NCBI GenBank assembly: GCA_944383305.1
Contig: CALWOZ010000010.1
Location: 1-59,450, forward strand
Length of the DNA stretch: 59,450 bases
Direction of reading: 5' to 3'
Source: an uncultured Clostridia bacterium
GTDB taxonomy: Bacteria; Bacillota; Clostridia; Lachnospirales; CAG-274
Shown here: positions 19,181-27,504 of the stretch, piece by piece
How positions within the stretch are numbered: position 1 is the stretch's first letter
How the letters are laid out: each line of letters begins with the position of its first letter
Made by a program: the position numbers and the translations under genes
The notes under the pieces: generated by a model
The model's database searches: none
What the model was told of the DNA's origin: nothing
The model's input: only the letters and a program-made list of their open reading frames with translations

Positions 19181-20800
19181 TTATTTTGTACTTACATTAA
19201 AATATGTATTACCATTTTTAATTTCTACGCCTTTATGTTCTAAAAGTTCTTCTACTGTAACAAGTTGAAATCCTTGTTCTATAAGTTTTGGTATAATCAC
19301 TTCACAAGCATCTGCTGTTGTGTTATATAAATCGTGCATTAATATTATATCTCCATCTTTAACTTTGCCTAAAACTTGTTGTTCAATAGATTTAGCATTT
19401 TTACTTTGCCAATCTTTAGTATCCACATTCCACATAATAATAGGATAACTTAAAGTATCTTTAATAGTTTGATTTATAGCACCATATGGCACCCTTACCA
19501 TACTAGCTTGTTTTCCTATAGCTTTTTCTAACTTGTGGTTTACAATATCAACCTCTGATTTTATTTGTTCGTTAGATAATTTTGTTAAATCTTTATGATT
19601 AGCTGTATGATTACCAATTTGACAGCCTAAACTATCCATTCTTTTTAATGTTTCTGTGTCTTTTTCTATTCTTCTTGATACAACAAAAAATGTAGCAACA
19701 GAGTTATTTTGTTCTAATATATCTAATATTCTATTAGTAGTAGCATTGTTAGGTCCATCATCAAATGTTAATGCAATCATTGGTTTATTTTTATCAATTT
19801 TTCTTTTATTAGAATTACTATTTTGTATACCTTGGTCAATGTTAGTTGTAGTTTCTGTGATAGTTTGCTCTGTCACAATAGTTGTTGTTTCTGTTGTAGT
19901 TTCTATAATAGTGGTTGTTTCTGTTGTTGTCTGAGTCGTTTCTATGTATTCTTTTTTTACATATGGTATAAGTTTATCAATAGGCATTTTTATTAAAGTT
20001 TCTTCTTGTTTTTTATAATCATAAATAAAAATTTCTACTATGTCATCTTTAATAAATATTTTCTTATAAATATTTTTATCTGGTTTTATATCGTTATAGT
20101 TTTCACTTTGTTTTGTTATATTTATACCATAAGTATTAAAAAAGTATTCTTTTGATACAATATAAAATAAGTCTTCATATCCTTTGTTTAAAACATCTTC
20201 TACATTTATTTCTTTATTTTCTTTTATATCAATAATATATGTTTCATAAAATTTAATAGGATTAGGATATGTATTATAATTTCTTTCTATGGTAAATTTT
20301 ACACTTAAAATATTGTCTTTAAAAACTCCAATATCTGTATCAAGTTTAAAAATTAGCTTGTCTTCAATAGAAATAGGTTCATAAGAAGAAAACTCTGTTT
20401 TAAAATTTTCTGCTAATAATTTTATATGATTATAGACTTTTTCATTAATACTATTATTGTTAAAAATAGGATATGTTATTTTATAAATAAGATAATCTTC
20501 ATATTTTTCTATATTTTTAAAGTCATATTCTAAACTATTTATATTATTATTTTTAATTAAGTCATCTCTTATATTTTTTTGTTCTATAACAATTTTTTCA
20601 CTATTTTCATTTTTATATTCTATGTCAATAGTATCATTTTGTTCTATAACTTTGTCTGTATTAGTATCTAAATTAATATATGCTTCTACTGTTTTACTTT
20701 TTGTGTCATTATTATTTACATCTCCAATTGACGTTACTGGTATTATAAATATTATACTAAATGTTATAATTATAAATGTTAAAAATTTTACTCTCTTCAT
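19181..20800 (-). CDS. Secreted polysaccharide deacetylase (PdaC-like)
   Basis: This is a probable peptidoglycan or cell-wall glycan N-deacetylase acting outside the membrane. It has a signal peptide or N-terminal anchor (FLTFIIITFSIIFIIPVTS), then a DUF4163/DUF3298-like region at about 60-290, as in PdaC. A Thr/Glu-rich linker of about 40 residues follows (repeats such as TTTETTTIIETTTETTT), and a NodB domain occupies about 340-525. NodB motifs visible are ALTFDDGPN with the metal-binding Asp pair, GNHTANHKDL with the metal His residues, VRVPYGA, WNVDTKDW and IILMHDLY. The ATG at 20800 has AGGAG 8 nt upstream. The linker probably spans the wall. Confidence 0.9.
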   Translation of the reverse strand: MKRVKFLTFIIITFSIIFIIPVTSIGDVNNNDTKSKTVEAYINLDTNTDKVIEQNDTIDIEYKNENSEKIVIEQKNIRDDLIKNNNINSLEYDFKNIEKYEDYLIYKITYPIFNNNSINEKVYNHIKLLAENFKTEFSSYEPISIEDKLIFKLDTDIGVFKDNILSVKFTIERNYNTYPNPIKFYETYIIDIKENKEINVEDVLNKGYEDLFYIVSKEYFFNTYGINITKQSENYNDIKPDKNIYKKIFIKDDIVEIFIYDYKKQEETLIKMPIDKLIPYVKKEYIETTQTTTETTTIIETTTETTTIVTEQTITETTTNIDQGIQNSNSNKRKIDKNKPMIALTFDDGPNNATTNRILDILEQNNSVATFFVVSRRIEKDTETLKRMDSLGCQIGNHTANHKDLTKLSNEQIKSEVDIVNHKLEKAIGKQASMVRVPYGAINQTIKDTLSYPIIMWNVDTKDWQSKNAKSIEQQVLGKVKDGDIILMHDLYNTTADACEVIIPKLIEQGFQLVTVEELLEHKGVEIKNGNTYFNVSTK

Positions 20801-20887
20801 AAACAATACTCCTAAAAATATATTATTTATAATTATATCACAATTTTTTTTATTTTTCTATTTATTTATATATTTTTTTACATAATT

Positions 20888-22588
20888 TTATTTACTTATT
20901 GGTATTTTTATAATAAATTCGCTACCAAAACCTTCTGTACTCTTTAGTTTTATTTTACCATTATAATATTTTACTATATGTTTTACTATTGATAAGCCAA
21001 GTCCTGTTCCACCTAATGATTTACTTCTACCTTTTTCTACACGATAAAATCGTTCAAATATTCTATTTCTATCGACTAATGGTATACCTATTCCTGAATC
21101 TTTTATAATAATATTAATATTTTTATCATCTTTAAAACAATTTATTTCTACATAACCATTATTTTTATTATACTTTATTGCATTTACTATAAGATTATTA
21201 AATAGCTGATGTATTTTTTTATAATCTGCTAACATAGTTATGTTTTCACATTTGTTTATAACAGTTATATTTTGTTCTATACACATTGGTTTAGTAGAGT
21301 TTATTATTTCATCTACAATAGTTTTTATATTTATATCTGATTTATTTATTTCTACTTCTTTATTTTCAAGTTTAGATATAGTTAAAATATTATTTATAAG
21401 ATTAGTTATATTATTACTTTCTTTTTGTATAATTTTTAAAAATTCTTTTTCTTGTTCTTTAGATGTAGCAAAATCGTTATATAATAGCTCTGCATATCCT
21501 TGTATAGAGGTTATAGGAGTTTTTAACTCGTGAGATACGTTAGAAAAAAACTCTTGCCTTAACTTTTCGGCTTCTCTTTCAGAGGTTACATCTATTATCA
21601 ACATTATTATTCCACTACTACCCTTTTCAAAAATCCCCTTTTGTATTTTACTAATATGTACTGAATAAGTTTTATTTTCTTCTATGGTTATGTCAAATGT
21701 ACTTTTTTGATTTGTAACTAAAACATTTTCTATATTTTCTAACAATTTTATATTTTGAGTGTAATACAAAATATTTTCACCTAAATTGTTCTTATCACAA
21801 TTAAATATTTTTTTTGCCATTTTATTTATTGCAAAAACATTTTTATTTTTATCAAATAAAACAAATCCCTCTGTCATATTGTCTAAAATATAGTCTATTT
21901 TATTTTGTTCTATTTTTAACATATTTCCCATATTTTCTAAATCATCTTCTATAATTCTTATCTCTTTACATATATCATTTATTTCTTCAAATTTATAATC
22001 TTTAAGTTTTATTCTTTGATTTTTATTTTTAAGTTTTGGTATTTCTTTTGATATTTCTTGTAAAGGTAATACTATATTTTTATATAAATATTTTTTTAAA
22101 CCTATAAATATTATATAAGAAATAACAATTATAATAAAAATATATAATAAGCTATCTCTTATTAATATTTGGTTAATATTAAAATCTTTATATACAAGGA
22201 TAAATTTTTCATCATATGGCTTTACATAATACAATAATTTATTATAATAAAAAAACTCTTTATTATCTTTATTATTCTCTAAAATATTTTGTATATATTT
22301 TATTATGTCATTATTATTTAATAAATTATTATCTAAATAAATTTGTCCATTTACTTCTTTACCATTATTAATTTTTATATTAAATTGTTCTAAAATATAT
22401 GGGATAGACCTTTCATTTTCATTATTATATAATTCTTCAACTATATCCACAACTAATAAAATATTATTTTCTTCACTTTTTTTTAAATCTTTAATATTAA
22501 ATAGTATTAAAATTATATTAGATAATAGTAATATTAATAATATTATAGATAAATACATTTTTAATATAAATTTTTTCAATATTATCAC
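20888..22588 (-). CDS. Sensor histidine kinase (PhoR/WalK type)
   Basis: This is a membrane sensor kinase paired with the preceding response regulator. It has a transmembrane helix at about residues 8-32, an extracytoplasmic sensor of about 110 residues, a second helix at about 146-165, a HAMP-like linker, a PAS domain at about 235-340 (ILDNMTEGFVLFDKNKN), a HisKA box FFSNVSHELKTPITS with the phospho-acceptor His near 353, and an ATPase domain with NAIKYNKN, DSGIGIP, FERFYRVEKGRS and GGTGLGLSIVKHI. The gene starts at GTG 22588, overlapping the regulator stop as GTGA; a TTG at 22579 has a better-spaced AGGTG and may be the true start. The inducing signal is unknown. Confidence 0.93.
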   Translation of the reverse strand: MIILKKFILKMYLSIILLILLLSNIILILFNIKDLKKSEENNILLVVDIVEELYNNENERSIPYILEQFNIKINNGKEVNGQIYLDNNLLNNNDIIKYIQNILENNKDNKEFFYYNKLLYYVKPYDEKFILVYKDFNINQILIRDSLLYIFIIIVISYIIFIGLKKYLYKNIVLPLQEISKEIPKLKNKNQRIKLKDYKFEEINDICKEIRIIEDDLENMGNMLKIEQNKIDYILDNMTEGFVLFDKNKNVFAINKMAKKIFNCDKNNLGENILYYTQNIKLLENIENVLVTNQKSTFDITIEENKTYSVHISKIQKGIFEKGSSGIIMLIIDVTSEREAEKLRQEFFSNVSHELKTPITSIQGYAELLYNDFATSKEQEKEFLKIIQKESNNITNLINNILTISKLENKEVEINKSDINIKTIVDEIINSTKPMCIEQNITVINKCENITMLADYKKIHQLFNNLIVNAIKYNKNNGYVEINCFKDDKNINIIIKDSGIGIPLVDRNRIFERFYRVEKGRSKSLGGTGLGLSIVKHIVKYYNGKIKLKSTEGFGSEFIIKIPISK

Positions 22589-23283
22589 CTATGCTCACTA
22601 ATTTTATATCCTACACCTCGGACAGTCTTTATATAGTCTTCAGCAGTAAGTAATTTTCTTCTTATAGTTTTTATATGTATATCTACTGTTCTTGTCTCTC
22701 CTAAATAGTCATATCCCCATACTTTATTTAAAATTTCTTCTCTTGATAAAGGTTTATTTTTATTTTCTAAAAGATATTTTAATAATTCATATTCTTTGAA
22801 TGTAAGCTCTATTAATTCATCATCTATAAATACTTCTCTAGATGTTTTATTAAGCTTTATATCTCCTAATATTATTTCATCTTTATCTTTTTTCTCATTT
22901 CCATTAAAGTGTTCTATTTTTCTAAATTGTGCTCTTATTCTCGCCATTAACTCCATTACACTAAAAGGCTTAGTGATATAATCGTCTGCACCACTATCTA
23001 GTCCTTTTATCTTATCAAGTTCGCTATCTTTAGCTGTCAGCATTATTATAGGAGTTGTTTTAAAAAGGCTATTTTTTCTTATTATAGAGGTTGCTTCTAT
23101 ACCGTCAATTCCTGGTAGCATAATATCACATATTATTAAATCTGGATTTTGTTTATTTAATGTTTTTATAGCATCTTCTGCTTTTTCAAATAATAATACA
23201 TTATAATTATAGCTTTTTAGAGCAATTTCTAAAAGTTCTGCAATATTTTTATCATCTTCTATTATATAAATACAATAAGACAT
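22585..23283 (-). CDS. OmpR/PhoB-family response regulator
   Basis: The receiver domain has the acidic pair in IIEDDKN, the phospho-acceptor Asp53 in DLIICDIMLPG, the Thr in MLTAKDSE and the Lys in DYITKPFS. The C-terminal winged-helix DNA-binding domain contains LTFKEYELLKYLLEN, VWGYDYLGETRTVDIHI, and IKTVRGVGYKI. The 232 aa are typical. The ATG at 23283 has AGAGGGA 5-9 nt upstream. The gene overlaps the histidine kinase gene, so they form one operon. It most resembles PhoP/PhoB/WalR-type regulators, but the regulon cannot be told from this window. Confidence 0.95.
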   Translation of the reverse strand: MSYCIYIIEDDKNIAELLEIALKSYNYNVLLFEKAEDAIKTLNKQNPDLIICDIMLPGIDGIEATSIIRKNSLFKTTPIIMLTAKDSELDKIKGLDSGADDYITKPFSVMELMARIRAQFRKIEHFNGNEKKDKDEIILGDIKLNKTSREVFIDDELIELTFKEYELLKYLLENKNKPLSREEILNKVWGYDYLGETRTVDIHIKTIRRKLLTAEDYIKTVRGVGYKISEHR

Positions 23284-23665
23284 ACTATCCCTCTTTATCA
23301 ATTTTTATTTTATAATATTTTATCATTATATTAATTTATATACAATATTTTTTTATACTTATATATATTTTATTAATTAATTTTTAATATATAAGTTATT
23401 GTTATTAAATTTCTTTGGTACAATTATAATTATATAATTAATCAACCTATTTATAAAATTAAAGATATTATTTTTAATAATGAATATGATAATTTTATCT
23501 TTAAATATTCTTTTATTACTAATTTAAAGTATAATTTTGGGCAAATTTAAGTACATAAAAAAAAGATATCTTTAATTATTAAATATGATATCTTTTTTTA
23601 TATATAATTTTTTATTAATTAATATTATTTTAATAGTGTAAAATAATATTTTTAGATTATTAAAG
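23284..23665. other. Spacer upstream of the two-component operon
   Basis: This is 382 bp of AT-rich DNA with no supported gene. It holds the terminator at 23557-23599 and presumably the promoter of the two-component operon, which I could not place with confidence. Confidence 0.4.
23557..23599 (-). terminator. Rho-independent terminator of the agrD-to-membrane-protein operon
   Basis: Stem of about 13 bp (arms 23558-23570 and 23587-23599: A-run plus GATATC paired with GATATC plus T-run), about 65 bp past the stop of the small membrane protein gene; A/T runs on both sides. Confidence 0.75.
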
Positions 23666-24142
23666 TTATTGTACTATTAAGTCTTTAAGATAATTAAAAA
23701 ATGTATATTTCATATAATTTTTATTTTTTAAAGTAACATAATCTTCAGAAATTAGTAATTCTACATTTATAGGTGTTTCATGTAAAGGTTTTGTTACTTT
23801 TCCTACTTCTTCTAAAGCAATAATAGATCCATTATTAAAAATATTATCAAGAATAAATTTACTATTTTTTATTATATACCTATATCTATACTTTAAATTA
23901 GGTTCATCTTTATATATTATAATTATATCATATGCTCCAGGACTTCTTTTAAAATTAAAATATATTTCTATTGATTCAATTTCATCTTTATTTATATTTA
24001 AAGAATTTAAATACTTATTAGTTGCACTTTCTGCTACATTTTTAGATATAATAAATTCATATAAGATATATCTTATAAACAAAAAAATAATAAAAATTAA
24101 CAATATTTTTTTATAGTATTTTTTTAGGTTCAATATGTTCAT
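23666..24142 (-). CDS. Small membrane-anchored protein, possibly DUF3139-like
   Basis: This 158-aa protein has one N-terminal transmembrane segment after a basic start (KKYYKKILLIFIIFLFIRYI). About 120 residues are predicted outside, beginning with a helix that contains AESATNKYLNSLNINKDEIE. Small proteins annotated DUF3139 share this shape of an anchor followed by a helix that ends near a conserved tyrosine; the match is tentative. The gene begins 3 bp after the papain-like hydrolase gene and has no strong ribosome site, so it is probably translated by coupling. An envelope partner or an inhibitor of the hydrolase is possible, but only position suggests this. Confidence 0.65.
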   Translation of the reverse strand: MNILNLKKYYKKILLIFIIFLFIRYILYEFIISKNVAESATNKYLNSLNINKDEIESIEIYFNFKRSPGAYDIIIIYKDEPNLKYRYRYIIKNSKFILDNIFNNGSIIALEEVGKVTKPLHETPINVELLISEDYVTLKNKNYMKYTFFNYLKDLIVQ

Positions 24143-24145
24143 AGG

Positions 24146-24940
24146 CTAACTTACTACTTTATATTCATATGTTGTCTTTATCATATCATCTAAAGCATAT
24201 GGTGATATAAGACCAATTTTAAGATCATAATTATTAATATCTTCATTAACCTCTGGATAATAAGTTATTTCAAATGCATCTCTAGCATTTGCTCCAAATC
24301 TATATGCTTGCCATACAATTTTTGAACAATAAGTTTTATCTATTGAGTATAAATCAGAAGTTAATGAATAAGTAGCATTTTTACCACTTCCATATATATA
24401 TGTTTTGTCAGCCCACTCACCAGCTTTTCTACCATATTCTGAGTTTTTAGGTCTATAAATTTTTATCCAATTTGTAAAATTATTAATATATTCATTTTTA
24501 AAAACATATCTACTTACTTTTTCTGGTTTTTGCCCAATTCCCGGAATATGTACAATAGCCGTACTTGAAACTGCTATTGCTGCATGTCCTGGTAAATATG
24601 GTATACTTGTACCATTTGTAATTAAAATATCACCTTTTTCTAATAAAGGAATAGAACCTACAGGTGTGTTTTTACTATAAAAATTTTTATTATCAGAAGA
24701 ATCATATATTTTATCAAAGTGTTCACTATTTTCCATTTGTTGTTCCAATTGATAACTTAATTTTATAAAATTATTAAACTCTTCATAAGTTATTTCTTTT
24801 CCTATGTAACCATTGTTTTGAGCTTTTTTAAATTCTTCATAAGTAATTCCTTGATTTTCATTTGCAAAAACATTAATATTAAATAACATTCCTGTTATTA
24901 AAATAAATGATGTAAAAAAAGATATAAATTTTTTTATCAT
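24146..24940 (-). CDS. Secreted YiiX/YycO-like papain-fold cysteine hydrolase
   Basis: This 264-aa exported protein has a signal peptide (FISFFTSFILITGMLFNINVFA). It then has a helical region with two similar short pieces (ITYEEFKKAQNNGYIG and ITYEEFNNFI), and a permuted NlpC/P60-like domain from about residue 92. Visible catalytic features are GDILITNG, the His in LPGHAAIAV, and the Cys in KTYCSKIVWQAYRFG, which come in the permuted order typical of YiiX/YycO proteins. The substrate could be a peptide, an amide or a lipid. The gene lies 26 bp downstream of a truncated agrB and is in the same operon as agrD. Its ribosome site is AAAGGAG. Confidence 0.8.
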   Translation of the reverse strand: MIKKFISFFTSFILITGMLFNINVFANENQGITYEEFKKAQNNGYIGKEITYEEFNNFIKLSYQLEQQMENSEHFDKIYDSSDNKNFYSKNTPVGSIPLLEKGDILITNGTSIPYLPGHAAIAVSSTAIVHIPGIGQKPEKVSRYVFKNEYINNFTNWIKIYRPKNSEYGRKAGEWADKTYIYGSGKNATYSLTSDLYSIDKTYCSKIVWQAYRFGANARDAFEITYYPEVNEDINNYDLKIGLISPYALDDMIKTTYEYKVVS

Positions 24941-24966
24941 ATAAAATTCTCCTTTTCTATTAAAAT

Positions 24967-25173
24967 TTATTTAATAATATTATAAATTTTACCAATTATT
25001 AACATTTTAGTATTAAATAATAAAGAAGTACAAATACAAGATGAAATAATTATTTTATTAAAAATATTAAAACTATAATTAAATTTTTTATATATTTTTA
25101 TTTCTTTATCATCTTCTTTAATTATATTTCTACTTATTAATGTTAATATAAGTTTGTCTGTTAATTGTTTCAT
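24967..25173 (-). pseudogene. agrB: Truncated AgrB-like peptide processing protease
   Basis: The first 30 residues (QLTDKLILTLISRNIIKEDD, then KEIKIY) match the conserved N-terminus of AgrB, the membrane protease that trims and cyclises AgrD. The protein then runs through one degenerate hydrophobic segment and stops at residue 68, whereas AgrB is about 190-210 aa. The catalytic His and Cys and the remaining membrane helices are absent, so it cannot process AgrD. The ATG at 25173 follows the agrD stop by 2 bp. The next gene begins 26 bp downstream, so the rest of agrB was probably deleted. Confidence 0.75.
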
Positions 25174-25175
25174 AG

Positions 25176-25346
25176 TTAAAATTTACGTAAGCTTTTAGCA
25201 TTTTCTGGTAACTTCGGCTGATGTGATAGAAAATTGCAAGTAGTATTTACATTTAGCAGCGTAACTATCATAGATAAATTTGCTATTCCCATAAGAAATA
25301 AGCTAGTAAAATATTTATCTTTTTGATTTAAAAATTTTTTAATCAT
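25176..25346 (-). CDS. agrD: AgrD-like cyclic lactone autoinducer precursor
   Basis: This 56-aa gene has a strong ribosome site (AGGGGGTGAT) and an ATG at 25346. The product shows the three AgrD parts: an amphipathic N-terminal leader (MIKKFLNQKDKYFTSLFLMG, then IANLSMIVTLLNV), a short signal region NTTCNFLS with a single Cys, and the acidic/proline C-terminal tail QPKLPENAKSLRKF. The tail matches the P-x-x-P-E pattern of the family. By analogy with staphylococcal AgrD, the mature signal would be a thiolactone ring of Cys-Asn-Phe-Leu-Ser with a short N-terminal tail. The neighbouring agrB is truncated and agrC is broken, so the peptide has no intact local processing or receptor partner. Confidence 0.85.
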   Translation of the reverse strand: MIKKFLNQKDKYFTSLFLMGIANLSMIVTLLNVNTTCNFLSHQPKLPENAKSLRKF

Positions 25347-25608
25347 ACATATCACCCCCTTTTAAATTTATTTTTTATAGGTTGTTTGTCAATAGTTGGG
25401 GCGAAAATTCGTTCGTTATTAAAATATACTAATAAAAAATATTTAAACTTAACATTTTATATATTTTTTATTAAAAATATACTTTTTTATATAACATTTA
25501 ACCTAAAATATTTAAAATAATAATATATGGAAATATATTTTATTATTTAATATTTTAAATACAACTAAAAACGGTAAACAACCTTTTTTATATAATAACA
25601 TAAAAAAT

Positions 25609-25649
25609 GACAAAAATATCACTTTGTCCTTTAAAGTGGTATTTTTGTC
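25609..25649 (-). terminator. Rho-independent terminator after the agrC remnant
   Basis: A 17-bp stem with one G-U pair (25609-25625 with 25633-25649) and a 7-nt loop lies about 20 bp after the agrC remnant and is followed on the minus strand by ATTTTTT. The eight bases GTCCTTTA occur twice around it. Confidence 0.8.
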
Positions 25650-25669
25650 CTTTATCGTGAATTTTTCTA

Positions 25670-26417
25670 TTAATTTTCTAATATTAAAGCTATTTGTGTA
25701 ATAAATTTATTATCACGTATATCCATTTCTATATATCCATTATATTTATCTACTATTTTTTTTATATTTTTTAAGCCAAAGCCATGTTTATTTTTTTCTT
25801 TTTTCAACGTTTTAAAATTTTTATTAATATCAAATTTTACTTCTTTAAAATTATTTTCTAAATTAATTAATAAATTATTTTCAACATATTTAATGTTTAT
25901 ATTTGCATATCTATCTTTAATATTAACCAACCTAATATTAGCTTCTATAATATTATCTATTAAATTTCCTAATATACATACCAAATCTATTGAATTAATA
26001 TTTAAATCATAAGGTATTTTAATATCATATTCTAATTTAATATCATTTTTTAAAATTTCTTGAAATTTAAAACTTAATAAACTATCTATTACTATATTTC
26101 CAGTATTAACATCAAAATTATCATCTATTTTTGTTTTGTCTAATATATATTGTTTGTGTACTTTACAATTTCATCTAAATTGCTATTTATTGCAGATTTA
26201 TTTATATGTATAATATGATTTTTAAAGTCGTGTTTATTTTAAAAATTTTTAATAGACTTTAATAATATAAAGTAAATAATTAATTGTAATGTCCAGCTAA
26301 ATATAGATCTATATTCACTTTTTAGATTAATAGACGTAATAAATTCATTTAATAATAATGAAACTATTACATCTTAACTAATGCTCCTATTTCATAAATA
26401 AAAAATATATTATTCAT
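25670..26417 (-). pseudogene. agrC: Broken AgrC-type GHKL sensor kinase
   Basis: Read on the minus strand, fragments of one GHKL receptor kinase are present in order. First is an N-terminal piece MNNIFFIYEIGALVKM ending in a stop, then SLLLNEFITSINLKSEYRS and a membrane segment ending in a stop. Next is the phospho-acceptor box NKHDFKNHIIHIN with NSNLDEIVKYTNN, then a frameshift near 26150. The rest is an intact 160-residue ATPase part with NTGNIVIDSLLSFKFQEILK, CILGNLIDNIIEANIR and HGFGLKNIKKIVDKYNG. Most of the six-helix sensor domain is deleted. It lies upstream of agrD in the same orientation. The intact catalytic part alone is unlikely to be a receptor. Confidence 0.85.
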
Positions 26418-26497
26418 ACTTATATTTTCTTATATATTTTAAAATAGTTTATATAATAAACAATCAATATAATTAAATTTTAATTAATTATATTGAC

Positions 26498-26543
26498 AAA
26501 AAGTATACTTATCTTATTTAAAAATAATATAAGTATACTTTTT
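26498..26543 (-). terminator. Rho-independent terminator of the FNT gene
   Basis: A perfect 15-bp stem (26498-26512 with 26529-26543) directly follows the transporter stop codon on the minus strand and is followed by a T-run. Confidence 0.85.
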
Positions 26544-26546
26544 CTA

Positions 26547-27317
26547 TTATTCACCTTTAGATTTTTTAGATATAATTAAATATGGTATAGCAAGGAATAT
26601 AGCTCCTCCTATTATATTACCAATAGTAGCTAAAGATATATTATATAAAACACCTGACATAGTTATATCTGAGTTAGGGCTTATCATACCTATAACTAAT
26701 AAACTCATATTAGCTACACTATGCTCAAAACTTGAGGTTACAAATGCTATAATACACCAAAAAGTCATTATTAATTTACCACTTTCAGTTTTACATCTAT
26801 AACCACACCAAGTAGCAAGACAAACTAATATGTTACACATAATTCCTCTACATATTATTTCAAAAGGAGCTAAATTTATTTTAGAATTTGCCGTTTCTAT
26901 AAAGAACTCTGGTATGTATCCACTTTTTAAAAACCCTGCTAAAAAAAATAGTAATACTATTATTAAGGAACCTACTAAATTACCTAAATAACATACAATC
27001 CATAATTTTATTCCATCTATCCAATTTATTGTCTTTTTAATAGCACCTACTGTCATAACAAAATTGTTTCCAGTAAAAAGTTCTGCTCCAGCAAAAGAAA
27101 CTAAACTTAAAGCCATAGTAAAACATATTCCTATAATAAGCTTATATCCAGAAAAATCGTGAATAGCAGCACCTATTCCAAAAGCAAAAGTAACTCCTAA
27201 GGCTACATATACACCAGCAAGAATAGCAGCAAAAAAATATCCTATTAAATTATTTTTTAATAAAGATACTTTTTTATATGCTGATTTTGAAACCTCATCT
27301 ATTTCTTCTCTAAACAT
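26547..27317 (-). CDS. Formate/nitrite transporter (FNT) family channel
   Basis: This 256-aa pentameric membrane channel family moves formate, nitrite, lactate or hydrosulfide. Six hydrophobic helices are visible, with family segments AAILAGVYVALGVTFAF, SFAGAELFTGNNFVM (the loop that gates the pore), NLVGSLIIVLLFF, RGIMCNILVCLATWCGY with the Cys-Asn pair, and SFEHSVANMSLL. The ATG at 27317 has AGAAAGGAA about 9 nt upstream. The gene stands alone with its own terminator. In a fermentative anaerobe that has PFOR, formate is the likeliest substrate, but nitrite or hydrosulfide cannot be excluded. Confidence 0.92.
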   Translation of the reverse strand: MFREEIDEVSKSAYKKVSLLKNNLIGYFFAAILAGVYVALGVTFAFGIGAAIHDFSGYKLIIGICFTMALSLVSFAGAELFTGNNFVMTVGAIKKTINWIDGIKLWIVCYLGNLVGSLIIVLLFFLAGFLKSGYIPEFFIETANSKINLAPFEIICRGIMCNILVCLATWCGYRCKTESGKLIMTFWCIIAFVTSSFEHSVANMSLLVIGMISPNSDITMSGVLYNISLATIGNIIGGAIFLAIPYLIISKKSKGE

Positions 27318-27450
27318 ATTTTTATTCCTTTCTTAAAATAAGACTTTTTATTTACATCCTAATTATTATATCTTATTTTTATATTAAATTCAATATTTTA
27401 ATATAATATTTTTATATAATATATTTACAAAAATTATATATTATAACTTA

Positions 27451-27494
27451 TATAAATGGAATAGTTATTATTAAAAATAGCTATTCCATTTATA
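27451..27494 (-). terminator. Stem-loop after guaB
   Basis: Arms 27451-27464 and 27481-27494 form a perfect 14-bp stem just beyond the guaB stop codon. It lacks a clean T-run, so termination may be weak. Confidence 0.6.
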
Positions 27495-27504
27495 ATTTTA
27501 TTTA

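Noticed and set aside
25355..25392. A TTGACA-like promoter just upstream of agrD
   Set aside because: The -35 is good (25392-25387), but the only -10 at usable spacing would start transcription inside the ribosome site, so I did not list it.
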